A DNA stretch of 64,000 bases, from NCBI GenBank assembly GCA_964431385.1, contig CAYSJM010000010.1, positions 1-64,000 on the forward strand, written 5' to 3'. The translations under genes were made by a program, and so were the position numbers. Below are positions 30,930-39,079 of this stretch, piece by piece; within the stretch, counting starts at the first letter, position 1; the number at the start of each line of letters is the position of its first letter. The notes under the pieces were generated by a model. The model searched no databases. It saw only the letters and a program-made list of their open reading frames with translations, and was not told the DNA's origin. Source of the DNA: UTCHB3 sp964431385. GTDB lineage: Bacteria > Bacteroidota > Ignavibacteria > Ignavibacteriales > Ignavibacteriaceae.

Positions 30930-33230
30930 TTACTCTGATGGTGCAACCATAATTAACTTCCCGCCACCACCTGAAATCTTGACATCAAAATATCGCCTTG
31001 AATCGGGTATTCCAGCCTTGAGCGAAGATATAACGGGATTTCCGGCAACTGACATATCAAATAAAGATAAGTTTTTATTCGTTAAACCGAAATTCCCAAG
31101 ATAAACCCTCACGAAGCGGGAACTCGCAGATGAATCATCCTTTGATACATCAACCAATTTATTAGTTACATATAAAAACAGAGTATCAGGTTCAATTGAA
31201 ACCGGGTCATTAAACTTTGTTAACCTCAACATTCCTGATTCTGTATAAGAAATATCATCAAATCCTTTTGCAAGAGTATCCAACCTGGTTGTTACTCTGT
31301 AAATCCAATTTTCCAAAGATGATATTCTGTTTTTTTGTATGTTCCCGCAAAAAGTACCGACCCAGGAAGTGCGTAAAATCCAATTTTCAATCGGTCTTAG
31401 TGACTTAATATAATTCCTCAATGCCCAATACCTCGAATTGGGAATCTGGGGTTTATCCGCTCGTGCTTCCGCGACATTCTGCGATAATTCATTATACACA
31501 GCATTCTGATCGTCAAATACTCCGTAAGTCACCATCCCGGCAACACTTCCGGGAAAATAATCGACTCTTGTTGGAATCATGTAAAACATAAATCCTTTTG
31601 CTCCAAAGGATAAGGCAATATTTCCCTGTACTTCAATTTCTTGCCTGGTCTGGAGACGCAAATCGTTTCCCCCCGGAATGAATGCTCTTTTTGCATGATT
31701 AAAATTTCTTGCCCCGCAGACTTGTATCGTGTGAATCAAAGGGATATCATCATTCAGGTCGAGCGTAAAGTTTTGTGCTCCATTGGCTGCTGCTAAAAGC
31801 CCCATGTACTGATAAGGATCATCCTGTCCATTATTAGGTAAAACCCTCTCTCCCCTGTACTCAATCAAATCGTTTAGTGCAGATTGTATTTCTGCCTGTC
31901 CACCCGGCTCATATCCATGCTTTAAACCATACTTAAATGGATAGTGATCGAAGATAAAAGTGTTTTTGTAGAAGCCTGTGATGGTATTTGAGGCATATAC
32001 CCGGTCGAAATGGGAATGCCAACGCCAAAAATTTCCTGATGCCCCGGCTAAATCAAAACTTTTTCCCGATGGCATACTCCCCCGAACAAATTCGGTGTAT
32101 GTTTTTCTGACATTTGCTGTAAGCATAAAAGGCTCATCACAATAAAAAGTCTCAAAAAGAGGCTGATTCCCTGTCTCTTTCTTCTTCGCATTGAGTTGAC
32201 TTTTTATTTTGTTCCGAAGTGCAGAATCATTAAAAAATTCCTGGTAGAGTTTATCGTGGATTGAAACAGCATCAATATAGACAGAAACGATATCCTCATA
32301 TAGTATTCCAACCTCTATTACTTTATCAACACTGACACTTCCAAATTCTTTGAAGTGAAAGGAGGTGTCGGTGAAAGTGACCCACTCCATTTCTGTAGAT
32401 GAAAGGTCCTTTTTTCTCACGGGCAATTCAATCAACCGCTCAGAAGGATTTGAACCCGATGATGATACCCCCATCATTTGAATCTTGAGGACCGTGGTTG
32501 TATCATGAAGGTTATTTTGTCCGATCATTGCCTTAAGCGAGAAATAGTGTTGTTCGCCCGTATTGGTAAAGTGGACTCTATTCACTTTACCATAAACCAT
32601 ATATTTTTTTGTTGATCCACTTCGATTCGCTGGGTCAGCCTTCCTGACCAGAAATGATCCACTATTCAAAAAAATAGTGGTGTCAGTCCCGATAACATTC
32701 TCCCCAACCCAGGAAGGTATCAATTCAGGATTAGAATTCATAAACCAGACACTTGAATTTAGCTCTGTTCCAAAGCCAAAATTACTTGCAAAGGTCAAAT
32801 CGTGTAAACTTTTGCCTCCAATTTGAAAGGGATAATAATTCCTGTCCAAACCTTGTGCCCGAAGGTATTTACCGGTTTCCACACCCAGAACTTCGGGAGC
32901 AAAAGAACTCCATTCAAGATGCATATCCAAAATTTTTCGATTCCGATTGATACCACTTCGTCCATCAGTATTAGCTTTGTCCGCCCAGGAAACGGAATGA
33001 GTAATTCCCAGGGAATCCATTAGTGTACTTAACTCTATTGCTCTTTGTTTGAGAGAGTCGCCATTGAAAGGAGTACCCCAATCGTATGGGGGAATTTTGA
33101 AGTTTACATATCCATCAAAGAAGGAAATATAGGGAAATGTAGTTTTACCCGGCTGTCCAAAATGCGATTCAGCAGATATCAGAACTAAAAGAAGTGAAAA
33201 AAAGAGTTGTTTTTTAAAAATGTTTACCAT
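30930..33230 (-). CDS. Secreted barrel-like protein of unknown family, lacking a T9SS tail
   Basis: About 766 residues from the ATG at 33230 (MVNIFKKQLFF). A frame extension to 33257 overlaps the previous gene and would put charged residues before the signal peptide, so it is rejected. The signal peptide ends at about SAESHFGQ. The body is paralogous to the 1108-residue neighbour: DMHLEWSS, SSVWFMNSNPELIPSW, FYCDEPFMLTANVRKTY, FDHYPFKYG and ALSFGAKGFMFYMIPTR are shared. The D-E-P and GAKGFMFY stretches resemble glycosidase barrel strands; no CAZy family is recognised. The protein ends at GGGGKLIMVAPSE with no PNPFNP domain, so it should be periplasmic or exported by another route. It follows a small membrane-protein gene by 7 bases. 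Confidence 0.75.
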   Translation of the reverse strand: MVNIFKKQLFFSLLLVLISAESHFGQPGKTTFPYISFFDGYVNFKIPPYDWGTPFNGDSLKQRAIELSTLMDSLGITHSVSWADKANTDGRSGINRNRKILDMHLEWSSFAPEVLGVETGKYLRAQGLDRNYYPFQIGGKSLHDLTFASNFGFGTELNSSVWFMNSNPELIPSWVGENVIGTDTTIFLNSGSFLVRKADPANRSGSTKKYMVYGKVNRVHFTNTGEQHYFSLKAMIGQNNLHDTTTVLKIQMMGVSSSGSNPSERLIELPVRKKDLSSTEMEWVTFTDTSFHFKEFGSVSVDKVIEVGILYEDIVSVYIDAVSIHDKLYQEFFNDSALRNKIKSQLNAKKKETGNQPLFETFYCDEPFMLTANVRKTYTEFVRGSMPSGKSFDLAGASGNFWRWHSHFDRVYASNTITGFYKNTFIFDHYPFKYGLKHGYEPGGQAEIQSALNDLIEYRGERVLPNNGQDDPYQYMGLLAAANGAQNFTLDLNDDIPLIHTIQVCGARNFNHAKRAFIPGGNDLRLQTRQEIEVQGNIALSFGAKGFMFYMIPTRVDYFPGSVAGMVTYGVFDDQNAVYNELSQNVAEARADKPQIPNSRYWALRNYIKSLRPIENWILRTSWVGTFCGNIQKNRISSLENWIYRVTTRLDTLAKGFDDISYTESGMLRLTKFNDPVSIEPDTLFLYVTNKLVDVSKDDSSASSRFVRVYLGNFGLTNKNLSLFDMSVAGNPVISSLKAGIPDSRRYFDVKISGGGGKLIMVAPSE

Positions 33231-33237
33231 TTCCGGT

Positions 33238-33657
33238 CTATTTTTCCATCGCTTCACTTTTCGCTTTTTCTTCTGCTTTCACAGGATGAAAAAACATCAC
33301 CACGCCAAATGACAAAGCGAAAAGAAAATAGATTGAAGTAAGAACCCACATTCCCGGGAGGTTTGGTTTTTCAAAAAGAATTCTGCCGAGAGCGAATGTT
33401 CCGATTAGAAAGTGTGAGAAATTCCCCATTGCCAGGGGTCTGGCATATATTCCTCCAATGATTGCCTGTCGCTGCATCCAGTTCATGATTGCGAATCCCA
33501 TGTAGAGAGCCGCCATAATTTGAATCAGCATGTCGGCTGCCCCGTTAGATGTTATTTTAAGATGGACCAGCAGTTCTTTTGAAAAGAATGATGACAAAAA
33601 TCCAAACAAACCCAGCATAACCGCACTAAGCATCATTAAAATTCTGGTATTAATCAT
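33238..33657 (-). CDS. Small integral membrane protein of unknown function
   Basis: 139 residues with about four transmembrane segments: residues 6-26 (MMLSAVMLGLFGFLSSF), around 43-60 (MLIQIMAALYMGFAIMNW), 77-93 (NFSHFLIGTFALGRIL) and 103-123 (VLTSIYFLFALSFGVVMFF). The C-terminus is a charged cytosolic tail (KAEEKAKSEAMEK). It resembles small DUF4345-like or DoxX-like membrane proteins in size, but no signature is recognised. It sits 18 bases after the L,D-transpeptidase-like gene and 7 bases before the secreted-paralogue gene, so it is likely cotranscribed with them. Confidence 0.75.
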   Translation of the reverse strand: MINTRILMMLSAVMLGLFGFLSSFFSKELLVHLKITSNGAADMLIQIMAALYMGFAIMNWMQRQAIIGGIYARPLAMGNFSHFLIGTFALGRILFEKPNLPGMWVLTSIYFLFALSFGVVMFFHPVKAEEKAKSEAMEK

Positions 33658-33675
33658 ATTCGTTTTGATTTCCCT

Positions 33676-34911
33676 TTATTTGAAAAGATTTTCGATATCT
33701 TCATCTGTTACAATTCTTTTTTCATCATTCAGTTCTATCAGGTACAGAAAGCCTTTTGGATTTCCAAGTGATGCGTAAATATCCAACAACTTTTGCTGAT
33801 CACTGCTAATGAGAATTCCTTTATCGTTCCATAACTCGATACCACTCAGGCAGCCGTGAGTCGGAACATTTGGATAAAATACTTCATTCACATAATAACG
33901 CTGATCGACTGTAGTTCCGTGCATTACTATATCAAATCTGCCCGCTTTACCCGCATAATATGACTCCATTACAGGGAAATAGTTTCTCCAGCTCTCGGGA
34001 AATAATTTTCTATAAAGGACTGAATCACTCTCCCCTTTTAAGCTTGCTCTTGTATTGTAGAATGTGTTGTTGTCGGTTTCAGAAGGCATAAAAAGTCTTA
34101 TTCTGGGGGTTGGTCCAATAAGTTTTGCGGGTGAATTATAAACTCCCGTCATAGAAAAAACACCCTGTGGGGAATTCCCATTGGTAAGATACCCGGGCAT
34201 ATTTGGAAGGGCTCTTGCAAAATAAGAGAGAGTTACAAGTTTTCCGCTGGAATCTCTTAGAAATTCACCTTTTTTGCTCCTGAAGATGATTTTACCCGCA
34301 TAGTTACGATCATTCCTGATGAACATGAACATTCTAAATACTGAAGTGTCTTTACCATAGTTTAAGAGATCTGAAATCGGTGGAAGTGACTGTCCACCAT
34401 TCGACTTGAACGAGAGGTTGCCAATCAACGCCTGAAGAATTGGATTATTGATATCTTTTGCAAATTTTGTTTTAGCAAGTTCCTCATACTGCTTCATTTC
34501 ACTCACATTCAGATTACAATAGTTTACCGCCATCGCAAACAGTTTGATGTTAGTGGTTATTTTAGCAAATTTTTCTGCGGCAACTTTAAATTCACCACGA
34601 TAGAGTGTAAAAGCAGTCTGGAGTAATCTTCTCTGGATATCTGCGTCAAATTTTTGCAGCGAATCCATCATCGATGAGAGAAAAGTTTTAAATTCGGAAC
34701 TTCTTTCCATTGTAAGTTCGGCAGCCCACAATCCGTTAGCCATCACATCAACATTCTTCAAATTGGCAGGTTTCTGACATTCCACTATCTTAAGTTTTAA
34801 CTCATTGTAAAAACTGTCTTTTCGTGCAAGAGTCGCAAAATCAAAAAAGACCGATTGGGAGAGCAAAGTTGAAACAGACAGTATCATAAGAAGTAATGTT
34901 TTAGAAAGCAT
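33676..34911 (-). CDS. Exported L,D-transpeptidase (YkuD)-like protein
   Basis: 411 residues with a signal peptide (MLSKTLLLMILSVSTLLSQ). The C-terminal third carries the YkuD signature: MHG at 330-332, then THGCLSG at 351-357 with catalytic Cys354, consistent with an L,D-transpeptidase acting on peptidoglycan or its outer-membrane links. The usual Arg/Asn after HGC is replaced by Leu-Ser-Gly, so the family member is divergent. The N-terminal ~200 residues are helical (TPR-like spacing) and not recognised. A GGAG ribosome-binding site lies 8 bases before the ATG. It is in a minus-strand run with the acyltransferase gene (26-base gap). Confidence 0.75.
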   Translation of the reverse strand: MLSKTLLLMILSVSTLLSQSVFFDFATLARKDSFYNELKLKIVECQKPANLKNVDVMANGLWAAELTMERSSEFKTFLSSMMDSLQKFDADIQRRLLQTAFTLYRGEFKVAAEKFAKITTNIKLFAMAVNYCNLNVSEMKQYEELAKTKFAKDINNPILQALIGNLSFKSNGGQSLPPISDLLNYGKDTSVFRMFMFIRNDRNYAGKIIFRSKKGEFLRDSSGKLVTLSYFARALPNMPGYLTNGNSPQGVFSMTGVYNSPAKLIGPTPRIRLFMPSETDNNTFYNTRASLKGESDSVLYRKLFPESWRNYFPVMESYYAGKAGRFDIVMHGTTVDQRYYVNEVFYPNVPTHGCLSGIELWNDKGILISSDQQKLLDIYASLGNPKGFLYLIELNDEKRIVTDEDIENLFK

Positions 34912-34937
34912 TAAAATTTCTCCGGTGATATAAATTA

Positions 34938-35699
34938 TTATTGAAGGTTCAATCTTGCGTTACAGGTTCTGCATCCTGCTCTACAGAGCAACCCGAATGG
35001 ATTTTTATCGATAAAGTAAGTGAATTTTTCCCACAACCAGTGTGGATCAAGGATGTAAAATTTGAATTGTGAAGAAAGACTTTTAAGTTCTCCACCCGAT
35101 AAAAGTTTGTTTTCAAATTCTCTAAAGCCTTTTGCACACCCCGGAAACTCGAGAACGGGATAAACACCTTTAATGGAATAAGAAAGCGGGAGGGCACCCA
35201 TATATACCCAGGGGTTGATATGGATATACGGCAGTTTTGCCTTGTTTTCAAAATAGTGTAAATGTGTCAGTGATTCAAAACCACATCCGAGCAAAATAAT
35301 TTTTGAAGAAGTCGAATTTTGAAAAACCTCGCACATTGAGCCCTTTCCCAATGGAGAGACAGGGTTGTTGAAACTTGTAATACCTGACCCATCTCCCGCA
35401 ACTAAAAAAGAATGTGAAGGTGAAGAGGTTCTTGTTACCCCCGGGAATTTTCTAAATTGTTCAGTGACGGCACCCGTTACAGAAATTGTTGATTCTCTAT
35501 CGAAGGGTAAAGTCTCCCGGAATCTGTTAATGAAATTATATGTAAAAGATGGCATTACGAGTGTGGTTTCGTAATTTTTTTTCGAAAGCAACGAGTCAAT
35601 AAAGACTTTGGATGAAGAAAACCCGCAATTCTCCTTTACACATCGGAACGATGAGTGAAGAAGTAATAGTCTTCCGGAAGTGACGATCTCATCTACCAA
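34938..35699 (-). CDS. AAC(3)-family (aminoglycoside 3-N-acetyltransferase-like) acyltransferase
   Basis: About 253 residues of the Antibiotic_NAT/YokD fold, which uses acetyl-CoA. Signature stretches are LLLHSSFR at the N-terminus, LVMPSFTYNF, TRTSSPSHSFLVAGDG, GSMCEVF and LLGCGFESLTHLHYFE. The start is a TTG at 35699, the only conventional start codon between an upstream stop and the conserved LLLHSSF, with a weak ribosome-binding site. Many members of this family do not act on antibiotics, so resistance should not be assumed; nearby genes concern tyrosine breakdown and cell-wall work. It begins 20 bases after the FAH-family gene and looks cotranscribed with it. Confidence 0.75.
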   Translation of the reverse strand: MVDEIVTSGRLLLLHSSFRCVKENCGFSSSKVFIDSLLSKKNYETTLVMPSFTYNFINRFRETLPFDRESTISVTGAVTEQFRKFPGVTRTSSPSHSFLVAGDGSGITSFNNPVSPLGKGSMCEVFQNSTSSKIILLGCGFESLTHLHYFENKAKLPYIHINPWVYMGALPLSYSIKGVYPVLEFPGCAKGFREFENKLLSGGELKSLSSQFKFYILDPHWLWEKFTYFIDKNPFGLLCRAGCRTCNARLNLQ

Positions 35700-35719
35700 A
35701 ATTACACTTTATATTCTTG

Positions 35720-36739
35720 TTAAAGAATTAATTTCTTTTTTGCCAGGATGCTGTAATCATCAACTGATCTTCGGATAGTATTTGAAAGTCTTCCAAACCC
35801 CTCAATTTCGAGTTCTATTTCATCACCTTCCTTTAACCAGACGGGCGTGAATTCCTCTCCTTTTTCCTTGGCTTGAAGTGCGGCTGTTCCATTAAGTTCG
35901 AGATAACAACCCGTTCCAACAGTACCTGAACCAATAATATCTCCCGGATAAAGGTCAACTCCGTATGATGCTCTTTCGATCAACTCTGCGAATGTCCAAT
36001 CCATCTGATTCAAATTTCCTTCTGAAATGAGACTGCCGTTGTGTCTCGCTTTCATTGAAAGGTCATATTTGTCGCCGTAAGGAGTTGAAATTTTTCTTCC
36101 CTCCAATTCATCCGGAGTAACAAGCCAAGGACCAATGGCAGTTGCAAAATCTTTTCCCTTTGCCGGTCCAAGATTTAACAGCATCTCTTCCATTTGCAAA
36201 ACCCGGGCAGAAAAATCATTCATAATCATATAACCTGCTATGTAGTTATCTGCCTCGTACGATTTGATATTTCTACCGTGCCTTCCGATAACAATGGCTG
36301 CTTCGAGCTCAAAATCGAGTTTTTGCAGATGATCTGATTCAACAATCAGATCACCACCACCATAGATGGCGTTATGATTCGTAAAATAAAAAACCGGATA
36401 CTGATCAAACTCAGGTATCATCGGCACTCCCCTGTTTCTCCTTGCGGTGGCTACATGTTGACGAAAGGCATATCCGTCACGGCAGGAAGTCGGATTTGGC
36501 ACGGGAGGACCGATAACCACCTCATTCGAGGAAAGACCGGCGACATTTCCTGCATGAAAATTTTTAATTATCATCTCAAGAATGCCTGTAGCGTCACCCC
36601 AAACTTCAAGAAGCTCTTTCATCGAAGAGGGTAATTTTTTGCCGGTTGAACCTGATCCGTCTTCAATATCCACAATCACATCGTTGATTAGAAGTGCTGC
36701 TCTAAATTTCGAATCTTTTAGATAACTTATTAATTTCAT
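35720..36739 (-). CDS. Fumarylacetoacetate hydrolase family protein
   Basis: About 339 residues from ATG at 36739 (MKLISYLKDSKF), with AGGA 6 bases upstream; a longer frame start at 36784 overlaps the aminotransferase gene and is less likely. FAH-fold features: PPVPNPTSCRDGYAFRQH, the metal-site Glu residues in FELEAAIVIGRHG, IMNDFSARVLQ, the Lys of GPAKGKDFATAIGP, and GDIIGSGTVGTGC. It should cleave a C-C bond of a fumaryl- or maleyl-acetoacetate-type substrate. Next to homogentisate and 4-hydroxyphenylpyruvate dioxygenase genes it is best explained as the last step of tyrosine catabolism, releasing fumarate and acetoacetate. No maleylacetoacetate isomerase is visible. Confidence 0.85.
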   Translation of the reverse strand: MKLISYLKDSKFRAALLINDVIVDIEDGSGSTGKKLPSSMKELLEVWGDATGILEMIIKNFHAGNVAGLSSNEVVIGPPVPNPTSCRDGYAFRQHVATARRNRGVPMIPEFDQYPVFYFTNHNAIYGGGDLIVESDHLQKLDFELEAAIVIGRHGRNIKSYEADNYIAGYMIMNDFSARVLQMEEMLLNLGPAKGKDFATAIGPWLVTPDELEGRKISTPYGDKYDLSMKARHNGSLISEGNLNQMDWTFAELIERASYGVDLYPGDIIGSGTVGTGCYLELNGTAALQAKEKGEEFTPVWLKEGDEIELEIEGFGRLSNTIRRSVDDYSILAKKKLIL

Positions 36740-36767
36740 TTCAGTCCTGTTATTAAAATCTTGTTTC

Positions 36768-37877
36768 TCATTTAACTTCTTCACGGATCAAATTCATTAC
36801 CTCAGTGATAATATTGATCGCAAATTCTGTTTCTTCTTCTGTACCCGAGTTAATTCTGACTCCAACAGGTACACCAAAAGAACCGGTATGCCTGAGTATT
36901 AGCCCTCTATTGAGGCATTCATCGTTAAATTGAATTGCAGTGTGCTCATCGGGAAAAATCAGCATCAAAAAATTACCAACAGATTTAGTGTATTTAATCC
37001 CAATCTCATCAAATGCTTCTCTGAATCTATTTAGTGACCATCTGTTGAGAAGAGAAGTTTTTTTAAGGAATTCTACATCACCCAAGGCTGCAATGGCACC
37101 CGTTTGGGCGAGCATATTAGGTTCAAAAGGAAGTTTAACTTTATAAAGTGATTGAATCAGTTGTGGATCACCAAATCCGGCTCCTATTCTCAGCCCTGCC
37201 AAGCCATAATCTTTTGAAAATGTACGAAGTACCATCAGATTGCTTTTTTCGTATTTCAATCCGTCCGGATAATCGGGATTTTCCCGGGCATAGAGGGTGT
37301 AGGCTTCATCGAGAACAATCAGAATGGATTCAGGAACTTTCGAGAGAAATTCTTCAAATCTATGCTTGGTAAATATTGTGCCGGTTGGATTATTTGGATT
37401 CGCCAGGTAAATTATTTTCGTTTTTGAGTTGATTGCATCATAAATGGCATCAAGATCGTATGTAAAATCATCCATCAAGGTTTTTACACATTTTATGTTG
37501 TATTTATCCGAATTCACATACCAGCCGATAAAGGTTCCTTGTGAAGTGATTACTTCATCACCCACTTCGCAAACACCTGAAATGATGTATTGCAAAATTG
37601 CATCAGAACCACTTGCTACAATAATACGATCTTGATCAACCTCGTAATATTGAGACAGCTTTTTAGTTAACAGATAACACTTGGGATCAGTATATCTGTG
37701 CAGTTCGGTAAGATTTTCAGCTATTGCTTTAAGAGCAAGCGGAGATGGACCGAGCGGATTCTCGTTGGAAGCGAGTTTCACAATTTTGGTCAGTCCCTTT
37801 TCCCGGGCGAGTTCTTCAATGGGTTTCCCCGCTTTATAGGGGGTCAGATTTTTTATATGTTCAGGTAATTTAATCAT
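36768..37877 (-). CDS. HisC-like class I/II aminotransferase
   Basis: 369 residues, PLP-dependent. The N-terminal LASNENPLGPSP is the classic histidinol-phosphate aminotransferase start. NPNNPTGT and the PLP-binding Lys222 (LRTFSKDYGLAGLRIG) are intact. No other his gene is nearby; instead it is between the FAH-family and homogentisate dioxygenase genes (20- and 28-base gaps). HisC-type enzymes often accept aromatic amino acids, so here it probably converts tyrosine to 4-hydroxyphenylpyruvate, feeding the dioxygenase. A histidine-pathway role is the alternative. Confidence 0.85.
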   Translation of the reverse strand: MIKLPEHIKNLTPYKAGKPIEELAREKGLTKIVKLASNENPLGPSPLALKAIAENLTELHRYTDPKCYLLTKKLSQYYEVDQDRIIVASGSDAILQYIISGVCEVGDEVITSQGTFIGWYVNSDKYNIKCVKTLMDDFTYDLDAIYDAINSKTKIIYLANPNNPTGTIFTKHRFEEFLSKVPESILIVLDEAYTLYARENPDYPDGLKYEKSNLMVLRTFSKDYGLAGLRIGAGFGDPQLIQSLYKVKLPFEPNMLAQTGAIAALGDVEFLKKTSLLNRWSLNRFREAFDEIGIKYTKSVGNFLMLIFPDEHTAIQFNDECLNRGLILRHTGSFGVPVGVRINSGTEEETEFAINIITEVMNLIREEVK

Positions 37878-37897
37878 TGTTGTATCCGGGTATTTAA

Positions 37898-39061
37898 TTA
37901 CACTTCAAGCCAGGAATTTTCGTATCCTTCAATAAGTGTATCTTTTACATTTTCAGTTAGTCTAAGCGGTGCATAAGTATCAATCATGACCGCATATTCG
38001 AAAGTCTCTTTTGCTCCGATTGAAGCCTCGGTTTTTCCCGGTTGTGGACCATGAGGAATCCCCATCGGGTGAAGTGTAACCGAACCTTCACTAATGCTTT
38101 TTCTCGACATAAAATCACCATCAACATAATATATCATCTCATCGCTGTCGATATTTGTGTGGAAGTATGGAGCCGGTATCGCTTGTGGATCAAAATCAAA
38201 TAATCTTGGACAGAAATTGCAGACAACAAAATTCGCCGTCCAAAACAGGAGATGAACCGGTGGAGGCAAGTGTAGCCGCCCAACCTTTGGTGCATAATCT
38301 TTGATGTTAAAGGCGCAGGGATACAAAAAGCCGTCCCATCCAACTACATCAAAAGGATGATGAGGTACATCGTACTCAAAATGTCTGCCATTAAGATTCA
38401 CAATCATCTTGTAGTCACCCTCACTAAAATCGGGTTCGAGGTGAGATGGTGGTCTAAAATCCCTTTCATAGTAGGGAGCTTCCTCAGTCAACTGACCGTA
38501 CTCATTCCTGAAGTGTCTGGGTATTTCAAATGGCGTAGGTGATTCAATTATAAGGAGTTTCACCTTTTCATACGAGTCAAACTTTAACTGATAGACAGTC
38601 CCTTTGGGAATAATCAGGTAATCCCATTGTTGAAATGGAATGACCCCATACTCAGAGTACATTGTACCACTTCCATGGTGAACGAAGATCAACTCTGACA
38701 TCTGTGAATTTTTGTAGAAGAAATCTGCCTCCTCGGTAATATGAGCAGTCGAAATATTACATCCCGAATTCCTCATAAATGACTGACGGGCAGTCAGAAT
38801 ATTTCCCGGAGTGACTTTCCTGTCGGTCATAAAATGATAGTATTGAATTGGTGCATCTTCCCAGTCCTTAACTTTGAAGGGAAAAATCTCTTTGATTTCT
38901 TTAACCTGAGGAGGTATATGAAAATGATATTTGTTCGAATATACACCTGAAAAACCTCTGGTGCTAAAAAGTTCTTCCCTATAGAGGGATTTTCCATCGG
39001 GTTTATAAAAAGTGGTATGCCTGCGGGGAGGCAATTCACCAAGTTTATAATAAAATGGCAT
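37898..39061 (-). CDS. hmgA: Homogentisate 1,2-dioxygenase
   Basis: 387 residues, non-heme iron, opening homogentisate to maleylacetoacetate with O2. The cupin body carries typical stretches LIFVHHGSGTMYSEYGVIPF, YLIIPKGTVYQL, HHPFDVVGWDGFLYPCAFNI, and metal-site region MIYYVDGDFMSRKSISEGSVTLHPMG with HGPQPG. The protein is somewhat shorter than human HGD (445), as is usual for many bacterial forms. AAGGAG lies 9 bases before the ATG. It follows the 4-hydroxyphenylpyruvate dioxygenase gene by 18 bases, the pathway order upstream to downstream. Confidence 0.9.
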   Translation of the reverse strand: MPFYYKLGELPPRRHTTFYKPDGKSLYREELFSTRGFSGVYSNKYHFHIPPQVKEIKEIFPFKVKDWEDAPIQYYHFMTDRKVTPGNILTARQSFMRNSGCNISTAHITEEADFFYKNSQMSELIFVHHGSGTMYSEYGVIPFQQWDYLIIPKGTVYQLKFDSYEKVKLLIIESPTPFEIPRHFRNEYGQLTEEAPYYERDFRPPSHLEPDFSEGDYKMIVNLNGRHFEYDVPHHPFDVVGWDGFLYPCAFNIKDYAPKVGRLHLPPPVHLLFWTANFVVCNFCPRLFDFDPQAIPAPYFHTNIDSDEMIYYVDGDFMSRKSISEGSVTLHPMGIPHGPQPGKTEASIGAKETFEYAVMIDTYAPLRLTENVKDTLIEGYENSWLEV

Positions 39062-39079
39062 TCTATTGTCTCCTTTTAA

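Noticed and set aside
34938..35699. Antibiotic-resistance gene
   Set aside because: The AAC(3) fold alone does not show aminoglycoside use, and there is no mobile element or resistance context.
36768..37877. Assignment as a histidine-biosynthesis hisC
   Set aside because: No other his gene nearby; it sits in a tyrosine degradation run, so only the family resemblance is stated.
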